A stretch of 14,282 nt of DNA from Pseudomonadota bacterium. GTDB taxonomy: Bacteria; Pseudomonadota; Gammaproteobacteria; Steroidobacterales; Steroidobacteraceae. How positions within the stretch are numbered: position 1 is the stretch's first letter; each line of letters begins with the position of its first letter. Of the stretch, positions 6,249 to 12,599 are shown in pieces. A program made the translations under genes and the position numbers. The notes beneath the pieces were generated by a model, which was not told the DNA's origin, made no database searches, and saw nothing but the letters and a program-made list of their open reading frames with translations. The stretch lies in the NCBI GenBank assembly GCA_028067895.1, contig JAPTUI010000342.1, positions 1 through 14,282 of the forward strand. The letters are read 5' to 3'.

Positions 6249-6658
6249 GCTTCCGAGGACCGTTTTGGCTTGGCTGGAAGGAACAACGCGAAGAAATATT
6301 TCAGCGGGGCCTTGTCTTTGGCCTTGCCGCCCCAACATCCCCCGAGCCGCTCAGAATTGGCTGGGTGGTCCGGCTGTTGAGACTGTCAAGTGTGAAACAG
6401 GATTCCGGTACCAGGATACCTCCGGGTGACTCTGCGTACTGGCGCTGTGGATCGCTGACTACGGGCATGGCTCGTTCCTCGGCGGCTGCATTATGCCGCA
6501 TTGTGTTCTTGGACCCGCGTTGGTAAGGCCTTTCTTGGTGAAACGGAAGGGTTGAGTTGACGATTAGCGGCGTGCGTTCGGGAGACGTTCAGCACTGGTG
6601 CTGAGGCTCCGGGTCAGAGCCAGTCTCCCGAACTGTGCAATGTTCAGGGGGGATCCGC
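6249..6658 (+). ncRNA. Candidate structured template RNA upstream of the reverse transcriptase
   Basis: These 410 bp between the toxin stop and the preferred RT start hold no conventional gene with a start and ribosome binding site. They contain several RNA-like hairpins: GCGGC/GCCGC at 6482-6486 and 6495-6499, a GGTA/TACC hairpin at 6408-6420, and a compact three-way junction at 6576-6633. Defence RTs such as DRT2, and retrons, carry their structured RNA partner directly upstream of the RT, which is the basis for this call. The exact 5' end is not visible. A weak TTGGCT (6270-6275) and AAATAT (6294-6299) pair could be its promoter. The boundaries given are those of the gene-free region, not of a mapped transcript. 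Confidence 0.5.
6576..6633 (+). ncRNA. Three-way-junction RNA fold immediately before the RT start
   Basis: The closing stem is GTTCGGGAGAC (6576-6586) with GTCTCCCGAAC (6623-6633), a perfect 11-bp pairing. Inside are two perfect hairpins: TCAGCAC/GTGCTGA (6589-6604) and GGCTC/GAGCC (6605-6621, 7-nt loop). Nearly every base is paired. The fold ends 12 nt before the RT ribosome binding site, so it could be the 3' structural domain of the RT-associated RNA or a translational control element. Confidence 0.75.
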
Positions 6659-6661
6659 GTG
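6646..6661 (+). promoter_or_regulatory. Ribosome binding site deciding the RT start
   Basis: AGGGGGGA (6646-6653) lies 5 nt before GTG at 6659. An in-frame GTG at 6635 has no such site, because the folded stem ends directly before it. The shorter protein also begins as expected for this RT group, with GTPKWFKRRGYRHFD. Confidence 0.65.
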
Positions 6662-7936
6662 GGAACACCGAAATGGTTCAAACGCCGCGGCTACCGGCAT
6701 TTTGACCGCCCTGTCGGGGAGGCTTTCGTCCGTCAGGTGCAGAAGCCGGACTTCGTCCGCGCGCATCCGTTTTCGCCCCTGATCCATTTCCTCAAGAAGT
6801 CGAGGCGGTACAAGCTGGATCAGCACCAGACCGTCTGGAAAGAACGCCCGATCATGTTTGCGTCTCATCGGGACGCGTGCATTTTTTCGTATTACTCGTT
6901 CCTGCTCGATGCCGCGTTGGAGGTGGCCTACAAACGCGATGGTCTGGGCGCGAACGTCATCGCCTATCGGAAACTGGGTAAGGGAAATGCGGCCTTTTCA
7001 GCTGAGGCCTACCAGTACGCCGTAGCCCACGCGCCCTGCAAGATCCTGGCGTTCGATGTCACCGATTTTTTTGGCAGCCTGGATCACAAGCGACTCAAGC
7101 AGCGCTTGAAGACCCTGCTGGGGGTCGATGAGCTCTCTGCGGACTGGTATCAGGTATTCAAAGCCGTCACCCATTACCACTACGTCGACAGCGCCGCCCT
7201 GAAGGCCGACGAGGTCATTGGGCCGCGCTGCAAAATACGGAAGCCGTTGCCGATCGCCTCCATCGCGGAGATCAAGGCGCGCGGAATACCCATCCACGTT
7301 TCGACGACATGGGGTGACCGGAAGGGCATTCCTCAGGGCACACCCATCAGCGCCACCCTGGCGAACCTGTATCTCTACGATTTCGATCTGCAGATGCTGC
7401 GGTACGCCAACGAGGCCGGTGCGTTTTATCGACGGTATTCGGACGACATCCTGTTCATCTGCCCGCCGGAGCTCGCCAAAGGAGCTGAGGCGAAGATCCG
7501 GGAGCTGCTGGACCAGGAAAAGCTGACCATCAGCGAGCGCAAAACGGAAAGGACGCTGTTCGACCCGGCGACTGAGGAGGGCAGGTCGCGGGCAGCGCAA
7601 TACCTTGGATTTGCATTATCGCCGTCCGGCGCGGTGTTGCGGGCATCCTCGGTGAGCCGGCGCTGGCGAAAATTGCGCGGGGCGGTGAAGCGCACGCGGA
7701 AGGCCGCCGCGGCGGCCAAAAAAGGCGAACCGTTCAGACTGTCCACCCGGAAGCTGCGGCGTCAGTTCTCGCCGACCGGGGCGCGGAATTTTTCGAGTTA
7801 TGCCCGTCGTGCGGCGACCGCCTTCGGAGCCGATGGCGCCGGTATTCTGAGGCAGGTTCGCCGGTTCGATCGCGCGGCCGATGCCGAGATCCGCAAGCTC
7901 AAGGCAGAACTCAATCCGAAGCCGACCGGCGGGTAA
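6659..7936 (+). CDS. Reverse transcriptase of the antiviral UG/Abi-like group, DRT2-like
   Basis: This 425-residue protein carries the RT polymerase motifs in order. ILAFDVTDFFGSLD has the first catalytic Asp at about 133. KGIPQGTPISATLANLYLYDFD is motif 4 (about 222-243). YRRYSDDILFI has YSDD at about 260-263. YLGFALSPSG follows in the thumb-proximal part. The N-terminus KWFKRRGYRHFDRP and the RPIMFASHRDACIFSYYSFLL block, ahead of the palm, are typical of defence-associated RTs rather than of group II introns or retroviral enzymes. The basic C-terminus (about 330-425) may bind RNA. There is no fused nuclease, maturase or nitrilase domain, and the single-gene layout with an upstream structured RNA best fits DRT2 (UG2). 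RT identity is certain; the subgroup is an inference. There is no partner gene on the plus strand; the next genes are convergent. Confidence 0.9.
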   Translation: MGTPKWFKRRGYRHFDRPVGEAFVRQVQKPDFVRAHPFSPLIHFLKKSRRYKLDQHQTVWKERPIMFASHRDACIFSYYSFLLDAALEVAYKRDGLGANVIAYRKLGKGNAAFSAEAYQYAVAHAPCKILAFDVTDFFGSLDHKRLKQRLKTLLGVDELSADWYQVFKAVTHYHYVDSAALKADEVIGPRCKIRKPLPIASIAEIKARGIPIHVSTTWGDRKGIPQGTPISATLANLYLYDFDLQMLRYANEAGAFYRRYSDDILFICPPELAKGAEAKIRELLDQEKLTISERKTERTLFDPATEEGRSRAAQYLGFALSPSGAVLRASSVSRRWRKLRGAVKRTRKAAAAAKKGEPFRLSTRKLRRQFSPTGARNFSSYARRAATAFGADGAGILRQVRRFDRAADAEIRKLKAELNPKPTGG

Positions 7937-8002
7937 CCCCTTCGCCCGACGCGCCCGGAATGGTATGCCCTAGATAGACCTCCCCCTCGAGGGCGCGGTG
8001 GG

Positions 8003-8458
8003 TCAGAACGCAGACGCGGAAGGGTCCCGGGTGTCAGCATGCATGGCTTCGACCAATGCGGCAAGCAGGACGCCAAGGCCGGCTCCAACCAATGCGCCTT
8101 CGCTCTTCCTGGCGATGGCGGTACCGACCAAGGCGCCGATCATGGCGCCGCCCAGATATCGGGCCGCCCGGGGATGGGTGTTGGCCAGATTGAGGACGGC
8201 GTCCCCGAGCTGCACGCCCGTCATGAATGCCTCGTAGTAGTCGGCGAATTCGCGCACGATCAGGGGAGCCGATCCGAGCTCGAGATCGAGCAGGTAATCG
8301 GCGAGCTGCCCGACGGCCCATGTCGTTGTCTGACGCGCGCCGGCATCGCGCGGATGGGGGAAGAATGTCGTTTTGGGGATGGTGACGGTTCCGCCGGTGC
8401 GGCCAAGCCGCGCGTGCACGTCGCGCCAGGCGCGAATACTCTGGTCTCGAGTGTTCAT
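8003..8458 (-). CDS. Hypothetical protein with two glycine-rich membrane-like segments
   Basis: I do not recognize this 151-residue protein. Residues about 1-100 are soluble-looking, with an acidic/aromatic patch (REFADYYEAFM). Residues about 101-116 and 120-138 (YLGGAMIGALVGTAIA and ALVGAGLGVLLAALVEA) are hydrophobic and glycine-spaced, like a glycine-zipper hairpin that could insert in a membrane. Its start overlaps the stop of the gene before it in ATGA (8455-8458), so the two are translationally coupled and probably act together. It is the last gene of the minus-strand set that starts at the MobC-like gene, and it is convergent with the RT gene, 66 bp away. Glycine-zipper hairpins occur in entry-exclusion, pore-forming and scaffold proteins; the sequence does not separate these. 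Confidence 0.7.
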   Translation of the reverse strand: MNTRDQSIRAWRDVHARLGRTGGTVTIPKTTFFPHPRDAGARQTTTWAVGQLADYLLDLELGSAPLIVREFADYYEAFMTGVQLGDAVLNLANTHPRAARYLGGAMIGALVGTAIARKSEGALVGAGLGVLLAALVEAMHADTRDPSASAF

Positions 8459-9345
8459 GTCGACTGGGCTCCTTCGGCGACGTCCCGGATGACATCAATT
8501 ACCCGATCGGACACGGTCGGAAGCTGGTCAGGCTTTTTGGCAATCCGCGATCGCCGCTGCTCCATGGCGTTCGCCGTTTTGAAATCGTGCTGCGGATATC
8601 GGTCCACAATCTGCTGTGAACCGATGGCACCACTCGATCGACCGGGAGTGAACATCGCGGCGTCTCGCGCCTCGAGCCCGCGGACCACGCGCAGAGCATC
8701 GGCCATTTCCGCCTCGATTTCCGTCATGCCGCCCATGAGCAACGGCTTCATGGCCGCATACGCTTCCTGCAGAACGATCGCAACGAGCATATGAAGCGGC
8801 CGGCAGTCCGGCTCCTCGACGTCGGATACATCGAAGAGCTCCTTGAGCACTTCCTCCGTTCTGTCCTCCAAGCCGTCGAGGACACGGCAAACCTCCACTT
8901 GCGGCTGATGCCAGGTCGCGATGAGGAGATTGACCCGCACGGCGGACCAGATCAGAAACCGGCATAGGGCCGCTTCGGGATCGCCTTTGCGTCGCGAGAC
9001 GGCAAACAGCAGCCGGCGCCACGAATCAAATTTTCCGGCGATCGCCTGGTTCAGCATCGTCCGGAAGGCTTCCCGAATGGACGGGGGGACCTGCGACTGG
9101 AGCAGATTCTGCATGCCCCAATACACGCGCCCCATGAGGGGGAACTGGGCGGTGCGTTCAACAGCCAAGGAGAGGCTAATGCCCTGCCGTTCAGCCCTCA
9201 TGACTTCGATGCCGAGACTCAACGCCTCTAGAGCGACCGCCGGCGCTTCACGCTCGAGCGGCTCATGCAGGTCGGCGGGAAGGAGGGGGAGGATCTGCCG
9301 GAGCAGGACGCCGATCACCGGTTCATTCGTGGGGAGCGTGTTCAT
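8455..9345 (-). CDS. Hypothetical helical protein
   Basis: This 296-residue protein is not recognized. It is almost entirely predicted helix by composition, rich in Leu/Ala/Glu, with no signal peptide or clear membrane span and no catalytic motif. Two stretches stand out: a central block with RKGDPEAALCRFLIWSAVRV and an acidic stretch with EEVLKELFDVSDVEEPD. The C-terminal 60 residues are more polar and basic (MEQRRSRIAKKPD). The ribosome binding site before ATG 9345 is weak. It is 96 bp downstream of the 176-residue gene and overlaps the downstream membrane-protein gene by 4 nt. Co-localization with the mobilization genes suggests an accessory transfer or plasmid function; this is inference. 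Confidence 0.7.
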   Translation of the reverse strand: MNTLPTNEPVIGVLLRQILPLLPADLHEPLEREAPAVALEALSLGIEVMRAERQGISLSLAVERTAQFPLMGRVYWGMQNLLQSQVPPSIREAFRTMLNQAIAGKFDSWRRLLFAVSRRKGDPEAALCRFLIWSAVRVNLLIATWHQPQVEVCRVLDGLEDRTEEVLKELFDVSDVEEPDCRPLHMLVAIVLQEAYAAMKPLLMGGMTEIEAEMADALRVVRGLEARDAAMFTPGRSSGAIGSQQIVDRYPQHDFKTANAMEQRRSRIAKKPDQLPTVSDRVIDVIRDVAEGAQST

Positions 9346-9441
9346 ATCCGGTAGCTTGCCGCAGGTTCGAGCGGGTCTGACATCGAGGAGGCAAATATTT
9401 CTGGCGACACGGCTTCCCGTCGCACAGGCGGGCCGAGGCGA

Positions 9442-9972
9442 TTACCGGGGTCGCCTCGCCGCGTTGTAGAGGGAGAGCTCCCACTCCGCGAGCGCCTGTT
9501 GTCCCGCGACGGCCCGCGCGGCGGCGACCAGGTCGGCGTATTGGCGGATGGACTCGATGCGAGTCCAGGGGGTCAGCCAGGCCGGGATCGCGCGCAGGAC
9601 GTAGGCATCGAACGGGCAGTGCGGTGGCATGGGGATCTGCCGCAGGCACCAGCGGTACTTGAGGTGCAGGTTCAGGGCCTTCTGGGCGCTTCCGATCCGA
9701 AACCGACCACCACGGAGCACGGCCGCATGGCGCAGGGTGATGGTCTGGGCGATCTGGGCGATGTTCTCCATGTGGCGCTCGTCGCTGACCCCCCCAGGTT
9801 CGTACTGAGGTGATACGTCGATCAGGAGCTGTCGAAGCGTCTCGTGGACGGGACGTCGGGCCTTCTCGGAAAGCCCGGGAGGGTAGACCGAACCGCGCTG
9901 AGTGACGGCGCCAACGGTGAGCTGGAAAAGCTCTGCCTCGATGAAATCTTCTCGCTCGTCGCCGGTCGTCAT
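9442..9972 (-). CDS. Conserved-looking hypothetical protein with HCPFD motif
   Basis: This 176-residue protein has a compact, motif-like block at about residues 83-130: AAVLRGGRFRIGSAQKALN, then LKYRWCL, then PMPPHCPFDAYVL. The Cys/His/Asp cluster (HCPFD, 118-122) and the invariant-looking helix before it look like a real family signature, but I cannot name the family. The N-terminus is acidic. The gene starts 8 nt after the MobC-like stop, so the two are cotranscribed. An alternative longer frame on this strand (to 10039) overlaps the MobC-like gene and lacks these features. Confidence 0.75.
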   Translation of the reverse strand: MTTGDEREDFIEAELFQLTVGAVTQRGSVYPPGLSEKARRPVHETLRQLLIDVSPQYEPGGVSDERHMENIAQIAQTITLRHAAVLRGGRFRIGSAQKALNLHLKYRWCLRQIPMPPHCPFDAYVLRAIPAWLTPWTRIESIRQYADLVAAARAVAGQQALAEWELSLYNAARRPR

Positions 9973-9980
9973 CGTTGGCT

Positions 9981-10250
9981 TTACGACTTAGGTGGGAGGT
10001 CGAACAGGGCTCGGTCGTCGGCCCGCTCGAGGGCCTCATCCAGCCAGCCGCGCAGCTCGGCTTCGGGCAATCGCCCTTGCTCGATCCGGGCCAGCACGAT
10101 CGCGCCGACGAGCACTTTCCGCCGGGTGTCGTCCTTGCGCGCGCGTTGCGAGTCGATCGCCCGCCGGCGCGCCTCCACCCGTTGCTGTTTCGCCTTGAGC
10201 TGTTTCAGCCGCCCTTCCAGAGCGGTGATGCGTTCGTCGAGCTTGGGCAT
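9981..10250 (-). CDS. mobC: MobC/TraD-like relaxasome accessory protein
   Basis: This 89-residue protein has an N-terminal coiled coil (about 4-35, with LDERITALEGRLKQLKAK) followed by DTRRKVLVGAIVLARIEQG (about 41-59) and a C-terminal LDEALERADDRALFDLP. This is the arrangement of the small mobilization proteins encoded divergently from MobA/MobL relaxases, as in IncQ plasmids, and of Ti-type TraD (PF06412-like). It would bind or open oriT and help the relaxase. GGAGG lies 8 nt before the ATG. It faces away from the relaxase gene across oriT, as expected, and heads a minus-strand set that continues into three unknown genes. Confidence 0.82.
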   Translation of the reverse strand: MPKLDERITALEGRLKQLKAKQQRVEARRRAIDSQRARKDDTRRKVLVGAIVLARIEQGRLPEAELRGWLDEALERADDRALFDLPPKS

Positions 10251-10409
10251 CGTTCGACCTCCGGCGCCGTGCCAGGGCGCAGGCCGTGGGCGCGTCAGTC
10301 TGTATCCGGCGCTCCGCGGTTTTGGTGCGCGCGGAGAGTCCGGAATCGCGAGCCTCTAGCGTACTCGCGGCGCGGGGCGTAGGGTAGCGGGTGCACCGCC
10401 AGGTGAGCG

Positions 10410-10442
10410 AAGGGCGCACTTATGCAATCGCTTCGCGATTGC
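10410..10442 (-). other. oriT: oriT of MOBQ (RSF1010-like) type
   Basis: Read on the minus strand, GCAATCGC-GAA-GCGATTGC, a perfect 8-bp hairpin (10442-10424), is followed at once by ATAAGTGCGCCCTT (10423-10410). The sequence TAAGTGCGCCCT is the conserved nick-region core of RSF1010/MOBQ transfer origins, and the hairpin-then-core order is the same. It lies between a MobC-like gene and a MobA/L relaxase gene. The nick should fall inside the core; the exact bond was not assigned. Confidence 0.85.
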
Positions 10443-10444
10443 GC

Positions 10445-10460
10445 GGAAGCCGGAGCTTCC
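10445..10460. repeat. 6-bp tetraloop hairpin adjoining oriT
   Basis: GGAAGC (10445-10450) and GCTTCC (10455-10460) are perfect complements around CGGA. It sits on the side of the oriT hairpin away from the nick core and may be part of the relaxase or MobC recognition region. Confidence 0.5.
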
Positions 10461-10625
10461 AGCCCGTGCCGCCGAGGGCGGACTTGGCGCCGGCGGAGCG
10501 CCGCTTGCCCGCGGCCCGGGGAGGGCCGCCGACCAGCGTCGAAAGCCGGGAGCCCGCCCTCCGCGAGGCGGAGCGCGGGGCAGATCGCGAGTTCGGCGTC
10601 GAGGGGAGAGTAGGAGCAAAGCCTC

Positions 10626-11741
10626 GTGGCGAGCTACCACCTCAGCGTGAAGCCGGTCAGCCGCAAAGCCGGGCGCAGTGCCACCGGCGCGGCTGCCTAT
10701 CGTGCGGCGGATCGGATCCGCGACGAGCGCACCGGGGAGCTCTGGGACTTCCGCCGCAAGCGCGGGGTCGAGTACCGGGAGATCGTGCTGCCGGCGAACG
10801 CGCCGGAGTGGGCGGGGTATCGCGCCAGTCTCTGGAACGCCGCCGAGGCGGCTGAGCGGCGCAAGAATTCCACAGTGGCTCGCGAGTTCGAGGTGGCCTT
10901 GCCGTCGGAGCTCAGTCCTGGCGAGCGCCAGGAGCTCGCCATGCGCTTCGCTCGCGAGCTCGTCGGCCGACACGGTTTCGCCGCTGACGTCTGCCTGCAC
11001 AAGGCGGGTCGCGGAGGCGATCGGCGCAATCACCACGCGCACATCCTGTGCTCGACCCGCCGGCTCACTCCGTCCGGATTCGAGGCGAAGACTCGCGAAC
11101 TCGACGACCTCAAAACCGGTCCGGATGAGGTCACACGCTGGCGCGCGCGCTGGGCGGAACTCCAGAACGAACTCCTGGCCGAGCACGGGCATGCCGCGCG
11201 TGTGGATCACCGGAGCCTCGAGGCTCAGGGCCTCGATCGCGAGCCCACGCGGCACAAGGGGCCGGCCATCACCGCGCTCGAGCGGCGAGGCCTCGAGGCC
11301 CACGTCGGCCGGCGCCTTTCCGAGGAACAGCGACTCGAGGAGCAGGCGCGACTTGAGCGGGCGGCCGAGAGGGGACGGCTCGAGCGGGAGGGACAAGAAC
11401 TCAGGGCCTCGATCATCGACGTTTCGGGCGACATCGCGGCGGCGAAGCGGGAACGGGACCAGGTGCGGGCCCGTTCGCCGGTGCGCAACCTCGAGGAGCT
11501 GCAGAAGGAGGGGCGCGAGAAGTGGCTCGCGATGCGCGCCGAGCGGCAAGCGAAGGAGGGCACACCGGAGCAGGGCCGCTCTCCGGAGGAGGAACAGAAG
11601 CGGTCCGTTGAGCGATGGCTCGAATACCGGCGCAATCAGGAGCTCGGGAAGGGGAGGGCGCCTGAGAAATCACCGGAGCGCGAGGGACCGGAGAAGGGTC
11701 GGGACCGCGGGAAGGAACGCGACGGGCCGGAGTTGGAGTGA
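10626..11741 (+). CDS. mobA: MobA/MobL-type relaxase (MOBQ)
   Basis: This 371-residue enzyme should nick oriT and pilot the strand to the recipient. It begins MASYHLSVKPVSRKAGRSAT with the likely catalytic Tyr25 in GAAAYRA, the same position as in RSF1010 MobA. Motif III is CLHKAGRGGDRRNHHAHIL with the metal-binding histidines at 136, 137 and 139. EFEVALP (about 87-93) corresponds to motif II. From about residue 230 the protein is highly charged and coiled-coil-like, ending in a Lys/Glu/Arg/Pro-rich tail. There is no helicase or primase domain, so it is a short relaxase. The start is GTG with AGGAG upstream. The two Nmad genes and a coupling protein follow on the same strand. Confidence 0.92.
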   Translation: MASYHLSVKPVSRKAGRSATGAAAYRAADRIRDERTGELWDFRRKRGVEYREIVLPANAPEWAGYRASLWNAAEAAERRKNSTVAREFEVALPSELSPGERQELAMRFARELVGRHGFAADVCLHKAGRGGDRRNHHAHILCSTRRLTPSGFEAKTRELDDLKTGPDEVTRWRARWAELQNELLAEHGHAARVDHRSLEAQGLDREPTRHKGPAITALERRGLEAHVGRRLSEEQRLEEQARLERAAERGRLEREGQELRASIIDVSGDIAAAKRERDQVRARSPVRNLEELQKEGREKWLAMRAERQAKEGTPEQGRSPEEEQKRSVERWLEYRRNQELGKGRAPEKSPEREGPEKGRDRGKERDGPELE

Positions 11742-11783
11742 CTCGATACTGAGCCGGCGTCTCTGCCGTGGCTTGCGAGAAGA

Positions 11784-12599
11784 ATGCGCGTCATATTTTC
11801 ACGTAAGGGATTCGATTCGGCGGCTGGGGGTTGTGCCAGCCCCTTGATTGACGGGTGTCCGCTCTCGTTGCCCATTCCGTCGAGTCGACCAACACCGACC
11901 ACCTATGGTTCGCTGCAGGGTCCCATGGGACAGATCGTGAGCGATCTGACTCGTGGGCGTTTGACAGAGCGGAGTCACTGCCATTTCGATCCGGATATTG
12001 AGGCGGACCGAATGCCGCGCGATTCGGGATGGCGGGGAGCCCTGGGTCAGGTGGCGGCGGCTCAAGGACATCTGTCCAGGCAAGGGGTGACGCGGGGGGA
12101 TCTGTTTCTTTTCTGGGGTCTGTTTCGGCCAGCGGAGTTTCGGGGACGCTGGCAGTTCTGCGGTGAGCGAGAGAACCGGATTTTCGGCTGGCTCCAAATT
12201 GACGCAGTGGAGCCGACCGGCGTGGACCCGAAGTCAACGCTCCGACGCTACCCGTGGCTCCGCGAGCATCCGCATGTTCACGGGGATTGGTCTGCAGAAA
12301 ACACCATCTACGTTGCGTCGCCTGCGCTTTCGTTTCGCTCGGATCGGCGGGGGTGGGGCGTATTTAAACGCGGGTTGCGGCTTACCGCGGCAGCGAGCCG
12401 TTTACCGTCAAAGTGGCAGGTGCCGTCCTGGCTGAATCCGAGGATTGGGGGCACCGGCATGACGTACCATCTGCTCGAGCGTTGGGCCGAGTCCGGTCTC
12501 TGTCGAGTAGCCGCAAGGGGGCAGGAGTTCGTCGCAGACATTGGCGAGCGAGCCGATGCGATGGAGTGGTTGGACAGATTGTTCGACGAGGCTAAATGA
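11784..12599 (+). CDS. Nmad3-like protein (nucleotide-modification-associated domain 3)
   Basis: This 271-residue protein begins MRVIFSRKGFDSAAGG and contains GWRGALGQVAAAQGHL (about 82-97), GVTRGDLFLFWGLFR (101-115) and RIFGWLQID (132-140). This pattern is what I recognize as the Nmad3 family (Pfam 'nucleotide modification associated domain 3'), described from genomic association with base-hypermodification enzymes. The biochemical activity of the family is not established. The start is ATG with a weak GAGAAGA site 42 bp after the relaxase stop. The stop overlaps the next gene in ATGA, which couples the pair. Assignment is by remembered sequence pattern only; a search against the Pfam family would confirm it. 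Confidence 0.75.
   Translation: MRVIFSRKGFDSAAGGCASPLIDGCPLSLPIPSSRPTPTTYGSLQGPMGQIVSDLTRGRLTERSHCHFDPDIEADRMPRDSGWRGALGQVAAAQGHLSRQGVTRGDLFLFWGLFRPAEFRGRWQFCGERENRIFGWLQIDAVEPTGVDPKSTLRRYPWLREHPHVHGDWSAENTIYVASPALSFRSDRRGWGVFKRGLRLTAAASRLPSKWQVPSWLNPRIGGTGMTYHLLERWAESGLCRVAARGQEFVADIGERADAMEWLDRLFDEAK

Larger units (their letters stand above)
10251..10625. other. Noncoding mobC-mobA intergenic region containing oriT
   Basis: These 375 bp between the divergent mobilization genes hold no gene but many inverted repeats. They include CGCGAG/CTCGCG (10347-10352 and 10364-10369), the oriT hairpin and core (10410-10442), GGAAGC/GCTTCC (10445-10460), a GCGGCCC/GGGCCGC hairpin and a CTCCGC/GCGGAG hairpin closer to the relaxase. 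Both operon promoters should lie here, but none is convincing by eye in this GC-rich sequence. The relaxase ribosome binding site AGGAG lies 9-10 nt before its GTG. Confidence 0.75.

Noticed and set aside
6301..6501. 66-residue minus-strand gene in the RT upstream region
   Set aside because: No ribosome binding site or recognizable motif; it lies in the presumed template RNA. The open frame is recorded as a finding, not as a gene.
6659..7936. Group II intron or diversity-generating retroelement
   Set aside because: No maturase or HNH domain and no intron domain V-like ending was seen. No template/variable repeat pair or accessory variability gene is evident, and the N-terminal blocks resemble defence RTs.
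7937..8002. Terminator between the convergent RT and membrane-protein genes
   Set aside because: There is a short CCCTCGAGGG palindrome (7984-7993), but no T-run on either strand and no stable longer stem.
9323..10039. 238-residue minus-strand frame overlapping the HCPFD-motif gene
   Set aside because: Its translation is Arg/Pro/Ala-rich and it overlaps both neighbours; the 176-residue frame fits the mobC spacing and shows a conserved-looking block.
10356..11549. 397-residue minus-strand frame opposite the relaxase
   Set aside because: It is antisense to the MobA/L gene, which has catalytic Tyr and His motifs; the minus translation is low-complexity and overlaps oriT.
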